Assembly (NCBI GenBank): GCA_002794775.1 | Contig: NBAY01000152.1 | Coordinates: forward strand, 1 to 47,615 | Length of the DNA: 47,615 nt | DNA from: Porodaedalea pini | Lineage: Eukaryota; Basidiomycota; Agaricomycetes; Hymenochaetales; Hymenochaetaceae | Reading direction: 5' to 3' | Shown: positions 1 through 12,262 of the stretch, piece by piece | How the letters are laid out: each line of letters begins with the position of its first letter | How positions within the stretch are numbered: position 1 is the first letter of the stretch | The notes under the pieces: generated by a model | What the model saw: the letters and a program-made list of their open reading frames with translations, nothing else | Told to the model about the DNA's origin: nothing | Database searches by the model: none | Translations under genes and position numbers: made by a program

Positions 1-1698
1 TGCGTTCCCCGGATTTCAAGCTCCGGCCCGTCTCTTCTTTACTTCAGTGGCCGAAGGTTTGTTCCGGCATCAGTTTCTAGAAGTAGGTGATCTGGTCTAG
101 ACCAGAGATCGACGACTCGGACGCCGTTTAAATTTGTTCTGAACTTTCGTTTGCTACCGCTACTGCCTTTGTGTCGACGTCCAGGTCTTTCGTCGGAACA
201 CTGCTCACTCACAATGGAGCTGGCTACAGTATTCCTTGGACCGACACTAATACTCTAGTACGTCTCTTATAGTTCTGGCGACTTCGTATCATGATGGAAG
301 CAAAATTTACTCATCACTGTAGCCTTGCCTCTCGATAAGCCTAAGAACCGGCCGAGTCACTTTGCGTCACCGACACCGCAGACTGACGTTCCCTAGGCGA
401 AGTTCACGCGTCGCTTGTGCGATCCGATATAATAATATAGTTACGTGCTCCGTGTAGGCGTCGTCGCGAGCTCCGGACTCGGGACTCGCACCGATCGACT
501 AGCGTTGTCGAACGCAACTACGATGATAAGCAGGTCGGACGCCGATTTCAACTAAAGCTCCGCTTTGTCTCGCTTGTAAATTGTAATTGCTCTGGTTGCC
601 CTCGCCTCTCACCCGGACTGGTTTGGAACGGGTCTACCAGCTAAAGCGAACGAATACCGCAAACGGGATTAATATTTAGAACATGGATGTGCTGCGATCT
701 ACATCGGCTCGCTTCTCTTTGCGTCACAGATATGAGGGACTTCCGACTTACCATACGGAACTCTTCAACAGCCCCAAAGTTGTACATGTAATTCAATAAG
801 CCTTCATCATCGAAAAGACTTCCGGTGCTCGTACTGGGTTTCTCAACTTTCCGACATCATCGTCGAATCATAGCGGGAATGAAGGCTGCAGTTTATTTTG
901 ATTGTATGACGGCCTGGCTCCCGCGGATTCGGATTGCACCTCTCTGTGATAAAGTTGCGTGGCGAAGGTCAGGAATCTTCTCTTCTCTTCGATATCAGAG
1001 CGCTTAAATGCTAACCTTCTTCCCCCCTTTTTTGAAAAAGATTCTGAGCGTAAAGGATGCTCAAGGTGTTACGAGTCAGACATCCGCTTGCCGTTCCTTG
1101 TGACTAGCGGAAGGCTCCAGGTGCGCATGCCAAACACTCTGGGTTCCGAAATGCATCAATCCAACCGCGCCAAACTTTGTGCATCTGGTTACAAACCTTA
1201 TCCATATCTGTTATATGATCAAGTGTTTTTCCCCGCGATTCAGAGCGGTGAATCTTTTAGGATTGACGGTACAAATTTTCGCCCTAGCATCTAACGAAAC
1301 TCGCAGTCTTGAAAAAGAACGTATTGCGATCGTTTTAACCGCCTATCATAAGGACATTGCAGCCATTGACTGCTTTCAAAATTTACAGACTAATACTAAT
1401 TACTACCAAAATTATGCACTAGAATCGCGGTGGACAAGGAGGGTCACCATGCAGAAGTTGGGACGGCACACAAATATGACGGAAAGCTACAAGGAATAAC
1501 TAAAGAATACAACGAAGTAGGCAAGAGATCTAGAGAGAACGAGAGTGAATCGTAGAGTTTTTGATCACGCCTGAAGTCGAAATGTAATCTTGATAACGTT
1601 CTTACAGATGCGAAGTGCTTTCCATTTAAGGAAGGTGTTCGTCCCTTTTTTTGGCTCACCTGTAAACTGCAACTTGAAAAATCTGTTTCAAAGCAAAC
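1..1698. other. No supportable gene
   Basis: Moderately CpG-rich sequence with only short, overlapping open frames on both strands. None has a recognisable domain, a plausible splice structure or a low-complexity bias that would favour coding. The last few hundred bases probably contain the promoter and 5' UTR of the F-box gene that starts at 1699. Confidence 0.5.
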
Positions 1699-3596
1699 AT
1701 GAGTTCCGCTCAATCCGCGCACGATCTTTGCACTTCAGACGTCTACTTCTACTCCTGCGACACTCTGGTACCGTTTAAAAATCCATCCGATGCAGCGATT
1801 GCCCGCCTCGCCAGTGAAAAAGGCTTTACTCTAGTCGAAATTCAAAGCGTCCTCGACCTGTTCGCCTTCAATGTATCATTCGATCCTCGGGAAGTGACGT
1901 TCAAATCAGCAGGCGACATCGACGAAACTGTGGCGGAGTTCAGGAGGGTGCAGACATTACAACGAGCCTCTAGTGGCAACTCGAGGACATCGGAATTTGG
2001 TGGACCATCGGCTCTTGTCTTGAGTCTCGTCATGTCACAGATCACGCAAGGCATAGTCCCGTTTTCACAAGAAATTGTGTCGGTGGGGTAGCACCGAGAT
2101 GGCGAAGCCATGCTGCTAAAGAACATGAGCCTCGTCCACCGCTCGTGGACCGAATCCGCCCAGGAGCTTCTATTCCGGCGCGTAAGGCTCACTGGCCAGT
2201 GCCGTAGTCAGGGACTTCGGCACCTCCTTCAGAACCCATTTTGTTCCAGGATTCGCGAGGTGCACTATGACATGAACGATGTGAATGATACCGAGATCGA
2301 TCTTTTCACAGCTCTCTTGAGGCGCCTCACTTCTCTTTGGAACCTATCGTTGCGAGTCTCAGGAGTGCGTTCACGCACGAGAGATGCTCCGAGTCATGGC
2401 GATCGTTATTCCAGAATTTACTCTGAAATCGCACGGTGTCTCCCGAACCTTGAGGGGTTGTGGCTTAATCAACTTTACCTCAACAATCTCGAGTATTGTG
2501 TAAAGTCTATATTACAGGGGAGGCTAGATGCAGTACCATTCACTCTCAAGATGCTCTCGATCTCATGTGACTTTGGAATGAAACGAGCAGAGATTCTCTT
2601 CTCTCCAGCGATCCTCCAATCTCTCGTTCATCACAAAGTTAAACCTGAGGGTCCCTTCTACTTCAGCGATGACCAAGTTCCCAACTTGGGGTCTGGAGAC
2701 ACTCCTCCATGCTCCTTTCTCATGGACTTTGGGGAGCGGTACTTTTTCCGACGGCTCTTTGGCGGCCTGTTCGACCATTACATGCGTAGTGCTGTGCTGG
2801 GAAACATCCATCCTCGGATACACCGCCTCACTCTACGGTACCCCTTCTCAGGCACATTGGACGACTGTTCCTATTATGATGCCTTCGATGCCTACGACTC
2901 GAGCAGCAACATAGCAAGTACCGACAGCAATGCCCAGATATTCCTAGAACGTTTCTTGGAAAATTGCACGTCGTTGACCCGCATGGACCTGTTCATACCC
3001 GAGCATTCGGACCAGGGAATGTCCACCTTGCCGACCTCGAGCTTCCCGAGCACGCTTAAGGTGCTCTGTGTCTACTTCGCAGGGCCTGGATCTGTCGATA
3101 AATTTGTATCTGGTTTTGGGTACCGAGTCCAAACTAGAAAAGATGAGTTGAAGCCTGTTTGGGAGAAAAAACGTGCTCGGGGGCTGGAACACATCGTAAA
3201 AGACCTGTGCGTACGACCGGGCGGATCGGCTCTTGAACGTATTGAGGTCACGTTTTGCCTTGGTCTGGATGAGCACATCGAGGAAGTTGGATTGGATGTG
3301 ACGCTCCGTCATGATCTAAAATATGCAAGTTATGAATCGAGTCCTCCAGAGTTCCTCTCATCGTTTTGCGAAACGTGCCTTGCGCACAGAATAAGTCTTG
3401 TTTTATTGGAAGCAGATTTTCGCGAGCCGAAGCCAGATTGCGATGGTGCGTTCTCAGTTTTACTGTGCATTTCTTAACACATCATAAATGCTGTCCCGCA
3501 GTCTTCGATGACGGAGCACATGAATGTGAATGTTGTCTTGCAGGAGACGATTATAGCTCCGACGCATCGCTCGAATCTGAGTTTGGTTACTCTTAA
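1699..3596 (+). pseudogene. F-box/LRR-type protein gene with an in-frame TAG
   Basis: The frame starts at ATG 1699 and runs to 3445, then splices over a 98 nt GT-AG intron (3446-3543, phase 1) to a short last exon ending at TAA 3596. Read through, this is about 599 residues. The segment after residue 122 resembles a fungal F-box: EIVSV, then LLKNMSLVHRSW, then LLFRRV. The remainder resembles the leucine-rich C-terminal half common in basidiomycete F-box proteins (for example CLPNLEGLWLNQLYLNNLEY). F-box proteins act as substrate adaptors of SCF ubiquitin ligases; the target is unknown. An in-frame TAG (2089-2091, codon 131) falls inside the F-box itself, with the same frame continuing on both sides. 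It may be a disabling mutation, a sequencing error, or the acceptor AG of an intron I could not define. Translation from Met 2110 would give a protein lacking the first F-box helix. The family call is by motif resemblance. Confidence 0.55.
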
Positions 3597-4603
3597 GTAT
3601 GAAGTATTGTTCAGGATATGCGGTGGAGGTCGGGACTCGCCTGAAGCATGTTTGTGATTCTCGTAGAAGGATCTATGCCGATTATGGTGCACTTGATTCT
3701 AACTTGAGCGCCGTCTGAGAGCAGGAACTCAGCGTTTCCACTTGAGCTGTTTCGGAGAAGACATTGTATTTTCGGCAAGTAGTCCAGGGTCGTAACGTCG
3801 CGTTGCGGGAGATTATAGGCGGCCACAAGAGGAGCAAATTTCATCCTAGAACCCATAAGAAGTTCTGAATAAACACACTTGGACAACAGAGAGCGGCTCT
3901 TACAAAACTGACTATTGTATGAGATGGGTACCTAGCATCTAGAAGTATGTCTCACTTCTGTCTGGTGTGAACTGTTCTAGCCTTCAATCTGGATTCCGGA
4001 ATGTTTCGAGAAATCACAGAATGTTTCTTTTGATAATCGGGAATTTCAGGGATTCGAGATAGGGGAAGCTGAGAGTTTTGGTTTATCATTCAGAGCTAAA
4101 GCTAAGGGTATGTTGTCGAGAGAAATGAACATGGAATGCTTTGACTAATTTCACTAAAGAGACTTGTTATGCTTAGTCATCAAACGCCGATCACGCTCTC
4201 AATCAGCAGTTCCCATGCGACGGACGGACAGACACCGCCGAAAAAGGCACCGAGCTCAATAGGCGGAACAGGCAGCGTGCACTCGTCGTTGCCGACGGTG
4301 ACGACGAATAGATACAAAAGGCCAGTGAAAGAGCCTCCACAGCCCTCGTCTTGCGCCGGCGCTCACAGACCACACCTCATTTTTATCTTCATTTTGCGCT
4401 GCGCTGCATCACAGCCTTTCTGTTTCGTCTTTTTGTGTCTGGAGTCTGAATAAGCGTATCATCGGTCATTCTCACCTCCTTACTACGTGTCTCTCTCGCA
4501 CGAGCGTCGGCCGGTCCCTGCGCGCGACTCTACTTGCATACTTCTACTGCTGGACCTGACATCCCACACTAGAGCGTTAAAGTCGGACTCACCGTTACCC
4601 CTC
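3597..4603. promoter_or_regulatory. Intergenic region and promoter/5' leader of the copper ATPase
   Basis: About 1 kb without a supportable gene. It separates the F-box gene from the copper ATPase, both on the plus strand. The last 400 bases are CT-rich, as expected for a fungal promoter and 5' leader. The open frame 4169-4453 has no recognisable domain. The ATPase frame is open upstream to 4487, but the first in-frame ATG is at 4604. I saw no convincing copper-responsive motif. Confidence 0.4.
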
Positions 4604-7600
4604 ATGTCTGCTTTTACGAGTGCTTTTAGCACCCTACTAGCGAAGACGCCGCTGTCTGCGGCCTTTGCGTCGAACGTGCACCTACCAGAGACAGAAGACA
4701 AGTCGCTGCTCGCGGAACAGAAGGAAAGGATGGAGGTCGAGAAATGCGATCTGCGGATTGAGGGCATGACTTGTGGCGCCTGCGTCGAGGTGAGTTGTTT
4801 CCGTGGTTTGAGACTGATGCAGCTGTGGCTGACGAATGCGTTTGCGTGCTAGTCAATCGAGGGGATGCTACGAGGCCAAGATGGTATACACTCCGTGAAG
4901 GTGGCTTTGCTTGCTGAGCGTGGTGTCGTAGAGTACGATCCATCATTATGGACAGTCGAGAAGATTGTTGAGGTACGTTGAGAAACTCGTCAAGCATTCA
5001 CATAATATCACTAACGACCTTAATATATAGGAAATCGGCGACATGGGCTTCGATGCGACCGTCATTCCCACAAGCCGCACCGACACCATCACGCTGCGCA
5101 TATTCGGGATGACGTGTTCCGCTTGTACAAACAGCATCGAATCCGGTCTCACCTCCATGCCGGGCGTCTCGAAGGTCGCCGTATCACTTACAACGGAGTC
5201 CGCGCAGATCGAGTTCGACCGTGTGCTTGTCGGCCCTCGCGAGATGGTTGAGCGCATCGAGGACATGGGATTTGACGCCGTCGTCTCCGACCACGAGGAC
5301 GCAACACAACTGCGCTCTCTCACACGCTCGAAGGAGATTCAGGAATGGCGCGCGCGGTTCTGGACAGCGTTTGCATTCGCGCTGCCTGTCTTTTTCGTCA
5401 GCATGATCGCGGAGCACATTCCAATCTTCCGGCCGCTATCAGATTATAAGATTGCGACTGGCGTATATCTGGGCGACGTGATCTCGCTCATGTTGACGAC
5501 TCCTGTGCAGTTTTGGCTGGGCAGGAAATTCTACAAGAACACGTACAAAGCGCTCAAGCATCGCTCTGCGACAATGGACGTACTGGTCACAATTGGCACG
5601 ACCGCAGCATATACATATTCGTTAGTCGCTATGATTTGGGCATCTTTCGGCAGCGATGAGGACCATAGACCCTCCGTCTTCTTTGACACGAGCACTATGC
5701 TTATTATGTTTGTTTCTCTCGGACGCTACCTCGAGAACAAGGCAAAGGGAAAGACGAGCGCTGCCCTCACAGACCTTATCGCGCTTAGCCCGAGTATGGC
5801 TACGATCTACACAGATGCACCTGCCTGTACGCAGGAGAAGAAGATCGCAACAGAACTTCTCCAGCCTGGAGATATCGTGAAGCTCGTTCCTGGCGACAAA
5901 GTACCCGCAGACGGCACCGTAATCCGCGGCTCGTCCAGTATCGACGAGAGCGCGGTGACGGGCGAACCGGTCCCTGTCGTGAAGCAGATTGGCGACGGTG
6001 TCATCGGTGGGACAGTCAACGGACTCGGGACGTTCGACATGCAGGTAACACGCGCGGGGAAGGACACCGCACTCGCACAGATCGTGAAGCTCGTCGAGGA
6101 CGCGCAGACAAGTAAGGCGCCAATCCAGGCGTTCGCGGATCGCGTCGCAGGCTTCTTCGTCCCCGTAGTCATCTCGCTCGCGCTGTTCACTTTTGTCGCA
6201 TGGATGGTAATCTCGCACGTCGTGCCCGATATGAATCTGCCGATGGTGTTCCATGCGCATGGTGCGAGCAAGCTCGCAGTGTGTCTCAAGCTGTGTATCT
6301 CCGTTGTCGTTGTGGCGTGCCCGTGTGCACTGGGACTGAGCACGCCGACGGCTATTATGGTCGGCACAGGCGTAGGCGCGCAGAATGGGATTTTGATCAA
6401 GGGCGGTCGAGCGCTAGAGGCGAGCAAGGGTATCCGTCGGATTGTACTAGACAAGACAGGCACGGTCACGGAGGGGAAACTCCAGGTCGTAGGACTGGCG
6501 TGGGTGCCTTCCGGATTCGAGGTCGATGCGCACGCGGATACGATGAACCCCGGCAAGTTTATTGAACAACCCCTCTCGGCATTGTGCGCAGACGGTGTTA
6601 CCTCCCGCGCGGCGGCACTCGCAATGGTTGCTGCGACAGAAGCACGCTCTGAGCATCCTCTCGCAAAGGCAGCGGCTACGTACGGCAAGGACCTCGTTGC
6701 GAAGTCGTCGTCAACCATTCCGGACGTGAATGTCATTGCATTCGAGAGTGTCACCGGTGCAGGCGTGAAGTCTACGATCACGCTCGAGGGCTCCAGCATG
6801 CACTACACAGTGTACGTTGGAACAGCGCAGTTTGTTTCCCACTCCGATTACGATGAGGGCCACCTCCCTGCGGAGTTAGCATCCTTCTCTGAGCGGGAGG
6901 AGGAGCAAGGGCGTACAGTCATTTTCGTTGGTCTCGCGAGCTCGGCGTCTGCGTCGCAGAAGTCCTCTGCGCATGCGCGCCCTATTCTCGCTATTTCGTT
7001 GTCCGACGTACCCAAGGCTTCTTCCGCTCGTGCTATCAAGGCACTGCAGGATATGGGTATTGAGGTGAACATGATGACTGGTGATGGGCGCACGACAGCA
7101 GTTGCTATTGCGAAGGAGGTTGGTATTAGTCCGGAGGGCGTGTGGGCGCGGATGAGTCCCAAAGGGAAAGCCAAGGTCGTATCGGAGCTGATGGAGAAGG
7201 GTAACGGAGGAGTTGCAATGGTAATTCTTCCTTTGCTTGTTCGATAACTTTAAGTCTAACTAAATGCTCAATTTCAGGTTGGCGACGGTATCAACGACTC
7301 TCCCGCACTTGTCGCAGCCGACGTCGGAATCGCGCTTTCATCCGGCACCTCCGTCGCGGTTGAAGCTGCCGATATCGTGCTCATGCGCTCCGACCTGCTT
7401 GACGTCGTCGCAGCCCTCCATCTCTCGCACTCGATCTACAGCGTGATCCGGCGGAACATCGTATGGGCGTGCATCTACAACGTGTTTGGTATTCCACTCG
7501 CGATGGGGTTATTCCTCCCTCTCGGGTTGCATCTGCACCCGATGATGGCCGGTGCGATGATGGCGTTCTCGAGCGTGAGCGTCGTATCTAGCAGCTTGAC

Positions 7601-7787
7601 GCTCAAGTGGTGGCGCCGCCCTACAGACAGCCTCATGCCCGGCGAGGAGCGTCCTGGCGAAACCATGTTGGATAGTGCGAGGAGTGTTGTGGGTGAGGCG
7701 TGGGCGTCGGTGTGTGCGCTCGTACGTGGACGGAGAGATACGTCTGGGTACAGTCAGCTGCCTGTGGAGATGACCGAGACGGTATAA
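4604..7787 (+). CDS. CCC2: P1B-type Cu(+)-transporting ATPase, CCC2/ATP7 type
   Basis: Four exons: 4604-4789, 4853-4972, 5031-7220 and 7278-7787. Introns are 63, 58 and 57 nt, all GT-AG; the second has a clear CTAAC branch site. They encode 1001 residues, close to the length of yeast Ccc2. Two heavy-metal domains carry GMTCGAC (Cys57/60) and GMTCSAC (Cys131/134). The actuator TGE is near residue 412, the copper-channel CPC at 532-534, the phosphorylated Asp of DKTGT at 576, the SEHPL nucleotide-binding motif at 642-646, and GDGIND at 834-839, just after the last intron. Several hydrophobic segments fit the eight-helix P1B fold. Enzymes of this family pump Cu(+) into the late Golgi, where it loads multicopper oxidases such as laccases and Fet3-like ferroxidases. 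Two metal domains favour CCC2 over multi-domain detoxification pumps; that is inference. No defect was seen. Confidence 0.95.
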
Positions 7788-8286
7788 GGCTGAGCTGCTG
7801 TGGTATTTAACGCAACATATCTTGTATTATATTTACATATTAGGGACATCCGACCACTCTTTGCTCTTCCTTTTTCTTTCTACCTGGGATCATTGTACAG
7901 GTCTGTGGACACAGTCAATTATAATTTTTTCTTGCCCTTCCTTTGCCCTCGCAAATCACCTTGCTCTTATATGATTCAGAGTGACAGAAGCGAGGAAAAT
8001 ATGTATGGTAAGGATGCTCGCTCGGCATAACTGATACCTTGGAGTACAGCTATTCTACATCTCTAAAACGCAGCGGTCAGCGTTAGCAGACTCCCCAACA
8101 ACGGAATGACAGACGCGTTCTCCGACGCGCTTTACTCACGTGACACGCGTTTCAGTGAAACTAAATTTCGCCTCTCGACGAGTCTACCTTCCTCACCTCG
8201 CTATGTGTCGGACTACTACTGTTTCACTGTATGTAGGATAGATTTCTTCCAACCGTGAAGCTCTTCCCCCCAACCGCCGATACTAC
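7788..8286. other. Intergenic, 3' flank of the copper ATPase
   Basis: About 500 bases without a supportable gene. The first part is AT-rich and likely holds the 3' UTR and polyadenylation region of the ATPase. The rest is CpG-containing unique sequence leading up to the foldback element. Confidence 0.4.
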
Positions 8287-8294
8287 AAATAGTT

Positions 8295-9013
8295 TTACAG
8301 TGTTTTCATAAGTCTTGAGACAGGAAGATCATGAAATTTGAGCACCTCAAAAACTTGTAAAATCTATATCTCAGTCACTTCTTTGCAGAATCACTTCAAA
8401 AAAGTTGCTAAATTCATGTTTCAACTGCTTCTAAATGTATGTGAGCTTAGAGGACAGAATGTGGAATGTTGAAGCTGCAGTACTGAGCATAGGTGTTTTT
8501 CTAACAAATCTCCTTCCCTGATTTTTCCTGAGCTCAATTTTGAAGCTAATGACATGAAACTTGTTGGAGGATGGTCTATATATTATATTTTGATTTTATG
8601 AGGGCTGAACTAGAGTGAATGTCTCCTCTTGTCCTGCTTGACTGTTGTGCTGCAACTCACAAACTCGTCCAAATTTGCTTGACTCAGGCAGTCTTCAAAA
8701 CATTGCCTGCATTACAGACCATCCTCCAACAAGTTTCATGTCATTAGCTTCAAATTTGAGCTCAGGAAAAATCAGGGAAGGAGATTTGTTAGAAAAACAC
8801 CTATGCTCAGTACTGCAGCTTCAACATTCCACATTCTGTCCTCTAAGCTCACATACATTTAGAAGCAGTTGAAACACAAATCTGGCAACTTTTGTGAAGT
8901 GATTCTGTGAAGAATTGACTGAGATATGGATTTTACAAGTTTTTGAGGTGCTTAAATGCTCAAATTTCATGATCTTCACGTGTCTCAAGACTTATGAAAA
9001 ACACTAGTACTGT
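8295..9013. mobile_element. Foldback (long inverted repeat) element, MITE-like
   Basis: The left arm (8295-8577) and right arm (8716-9013) are near-perfect reverse complements along about 285 bp, with a few mismatches and small indels, enclosing a 138 bp loop. The octamer AAATAGTT lies directly outside both ends (8287-8294 and 9014-9021) and may be an 8 bp target duplication. That length would fit the hAT superfamily, whose insertions make 8 bp duplications. No transposase is encoded, so it would be non-autonomous. The outermost few bases of the two arms do not match exactly, so the ends are uncertain by a few bases. Any transcript would fold into a very long hairpin. Confidence 0.75.
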
Positions 9014-9021
9014 AAATAGTT

Positions 9022-9117
9022 CATAGCCTCTCATAGTTACATAAAGACATATAGCATATAGCATATAGTTATATAGTATCTATAGTCATTTATAACTGTA
9101 ATATTATTGCATAGCAG
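9022..9117. repeat. AT-rich simple-repeat spacer
   Basis: Short stretch rich in ATAGCATATAG and related words, between the foldback element and the truncated 3' end of R1 copy A. No gene seen. Confidence 0.5.
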
Positions 9118-10787
9118 ACACTCTGATGCATGCCAGGGTTCATTAGTGACGTTGCAAGCTGCACTGTCAGCCATCAAGTATCAGAGTCAATTTGGACTAA
9201 GTCATATTTCTCCAATTTAGGTTTAGCTTGAGTTGAAAGTACATAATTTGTTTAACTTTGCTGGAATGTCACAGGAGGCATATTAAAATGTGTTTGTTGC
9301 AATCCTCATGATGCTCAAATTATACATATGAAAGGGCCTGGTGAGTGGATCCCACTATTAAGATTGGGCCCATCAATAGAATGTGTTCTCTGAACAAACA
9401 TTTTTTATCCTCTGAGGAGATACATACTGAAAGGCTGAAATAAGCCTATCAGACCTGATTGTGAATACAGACTTGAGCACGACCTGGATTTAAGCATACA
9501 ACTTGGCAGGTTCTCCAATCTTGTCTGTTAGAAGGGGAGCAATGGACCAGGCATCTGCCTCGATGAACTATTCTTATTGTTATTAGACAACAGGAATTAT
9601 ACTTACCTCAATAGATTGCATTTACTACCTTAGCGAGGATTGACATAGAGACTGCTGAAACCCCATTTGGATACTAATATAAACAGTTGCCAACTTTGAC
9701 CCACTGAACCTCCTGAATTGTATGCCTCACTCAAGATTTCATACCTTTATTACCATCAAAATAACTGCATTTAAGAGCACATTTAATGAAATTAACTTGA
9801 GCTCTTATGCAGGAGCTGGAGGGAGTGTGAGGGAAACCAGAGGGTTTGCATCAGGTTCATTGGGTTTCTATGCATTGGTTAGTGTCTCGGCTAATCCACA
9901 CTGATCCTTGCTAAGGTCCCCGCTAAGGCTCTAAATATGCTCTAATTTAGGATCAGTTTCTAGGAGTGAATTAAGACATTTCGATTTAATTTGCAAAGGG
10001 CAATTTGTTCATGGGTTAACTCCATTCGTAGAGAGCACTGGTGGCTCTCGTCAATCCTCGTGTATTAGCATTGTATCGTTCCGCACACCAGACGTGTCTT
10101 CGGCGGCCAAGCGGGCTAGTGTAGCATCCGGGTCTTCGAAATGTATATGGTTGCTAGTTTACGAGACCTTCGAATGACCGACTCTGTAGATATTCTTACA
10201 GTTTGGTAGCATCATCTGACGCGCTTAGGAACCTCCGAGTCATTGGTAGTCGTGGCAAGACGGATATCTGACAGACTTTCCCATTCGCTGGTCGTCAGTC
10301 CTACAGTATTTACGATATTCGAAGTAGTAGGACGTGATGATCAGTAGCGAGTCGGAGTTCGTTGAATAGCGTTGTTAAACTCGCCGCCGCCAGTGGCCTG
10401 GGCTCGAGCCTGGACTTGAAGACTTGTCGTTGACATTCCCGACGAGACCCTAGGAGGAGAGGCAACGTGAGCAATTCCTTGCACAGAAACTTCAAAAGGT
10501 CGTAACTGAGAGTATTGCTTCCTCGAACAATTCAGGCAAGAAAGTGTCTGTAAAGGATTGTCAGATATCAAAGTTCGTTGCATCTTAAGCAGCATGGAAC
10601 TTGAAGTATGTTACGGCAGACGATGTACATGTGTCGATGTTCGGGGGTTGCAGTGGCAGATGAGGTGTCACCGTCGGAGAATTGTCAAGTGGCGGGATAG
10701 ATTATGGCCGCGGGTGTGATTGTAACTGAGCGCAGGGCATGTACATTTATGTGAATCAAGCCTGGCGTCGCAACACCATCTACAAAA
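9118..10787 (-). pseudogene. R1-family copy A (3' truncated)
   Basis: R1 is a name used here for a repeated gene-like unit with no family I recognise. Copy A reads right to left. It keeps the 5' leader (10620-10787), a Ser/Thr/Gln-rich block, a block with FEDPDATLA, and a block with IAPLLTDKIGE (rc of about 9510-9545). Its last exons are missing beyond 9118. The frame has stops between blocks, for example a TGA after LIHED. It contains part of a small foldback insert in an intron, also present in copies E and F. At its 5' side it joins the 3' end of copy B, so A and B form a head-to-tail tandem. Copy A resembles copy E more than its tandem neighbour B. Confidence 0.6.
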
Positions 10788-12262
10788 CATGAATTCAAGT
10801 ACTCTCCTGATCCGCTTTCTCCCTTTGTCTCATCCGTTCCTTCTATGCAGGACGAACTGGAACCTCCAGCATTTTAATAATCTTTCGTGTGGCAGCGCTA
10901 CGCGTCTCGCTTATTGCTTGGACTTCCCCGACTATCATTCGCTGTTCAGTAAGGTAGGCAGGTCACAGTGGACGGAAGCAGACGTACCACTGACGCGTAC
11001 GTAACCCGTGATGTAGAGGTATACAGGTGCATCTTTTCCGTTATCCTCGCACCCTTGAAGTGCGACAGTAAGCGCAACTATTGAAGAACAAGAGGAATGT
11101 GTTACGTACATTCTCTGAGGCCTTCTTCGCTGTTGGCATACATCTTGGACATTGTTCTGAAGCTACTCTTTCGGTCTCTAGGGCAAGGCTGATGATGGAA
11201 TCTCTGTCATTGATGATTGTTTAAATATGCCTGTAGGTACTTTAATATAATCCTGCGGGGAATGTAGTATGCATTAGTGCAAAATAATAAGTTATCCTCT
11301 GAGGGGATGCATACTGGAAGGCTGAAATGAGCACAATTAGTCCCGATTGAGAATACAGACTAGAGAATTTAAGCATAGAACTCGGCGGCTTCTCCAATCT
11401 TGTCTGCTAGAAGGGGAGCAATGGACCAGACATCTGCCTTCATGTGTTATTCTTGCCGTCATTGGACAACGGGAATTACGCTTATCTCAAGTTAGGATAA
11501 ATTTGTGGGAGCGAATTAAGGCGTTTCGATCTGATTTGCAAAGGGCAGTTTGTGCATGGTTAGCCTGTCCGTAGAGGGCACCGGTGGCTCTCGTTTGTCT
11601 TCGTGTATTAATTCTGTGTCACTCTGCACGCTGGCTGTGTTCTCGATGAGGGAGTGGGCTAGTGTGCCATCCGGGTCTTCGAAACGTAGACGCTTACCAT
11701 CATATGGGACCTCCGAATGACTGGCTGTGCGAAGATTCTTACAGCTTGATAGTATCATCTGACACGCTTAGGAAGTCCCTGTCGGTAGTCATAGAAAGAC
11801 TGATACCTGACGGACATTTCCCGCTCGTAGAGCAGTAGATGACTCGGAGTGTTGAATAGCATTTTAAACTCGCCACCGCCAGCGGTCTGGGCTTGAGCCT
11901 AGACTTGAAGACGTGTCGTCTACATTCTCGGCGAGACCCTAGGAGGAGAGGAATCGTAGGTGCATCCTTGAAGCATAGAAAATCCAAGTGGTTGTAACTG
12001 AAAGCCTGAGTATGCTTCCTTTGACCTCGGACAGATCTAGGTACGAAAGTGTCTGGCGAAGATCAAGTCCACTGAACCTCAACGGTGACTATGCAGTTTA
12101 GAATGCTACGGAACACGTCGTACATTGGTCGCTGTTCGGGGGTTGCTGTGGTAGATGAGGCGAGTTGTCGACAGAAGCTGCCGGGTAGTAGCCGCGAGCA
12201 GAACTATAAAGGAACACTTGTGCTTTCTGTGATCAAGCCGGCGCCGCAACGCCGTTTATAAT
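10788..12262 (-). pseudogene. R1-family copy B
   Basis: Most complete left-hand copy, read right to left. Visible blocks: leader 12130-12262; a block with CKNLRTASHSEVPY and RFEDPDGTLAHSL (11516-11758); IAPLLADKIGE (rc of about 11385-11440); an ALTVALQGCED block followed by APVY (rc of 11010-11120); and a last exon ending MLEVPVRPA at stop 10845-10843. The last exon follows an intron in the same place as in copies C, F and G. Frames shift between blocks, so the copy as it stands is not one intact gene unless further introns join them. Its 5' end abuts a duplicated mannosidase exon 1 at 12263, mirroring copy C beside the real mannosidase gene. B and C share variants absent from A and E. Confidence 0.6.

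Noticed and set aside
5622..6799. Long minus-strand open frames inside the copper ATPase
   Set aside because: They are shadows of the well-supported plus-strand ATPase exon, caused by its GC-rich codon use, and carry no domain.
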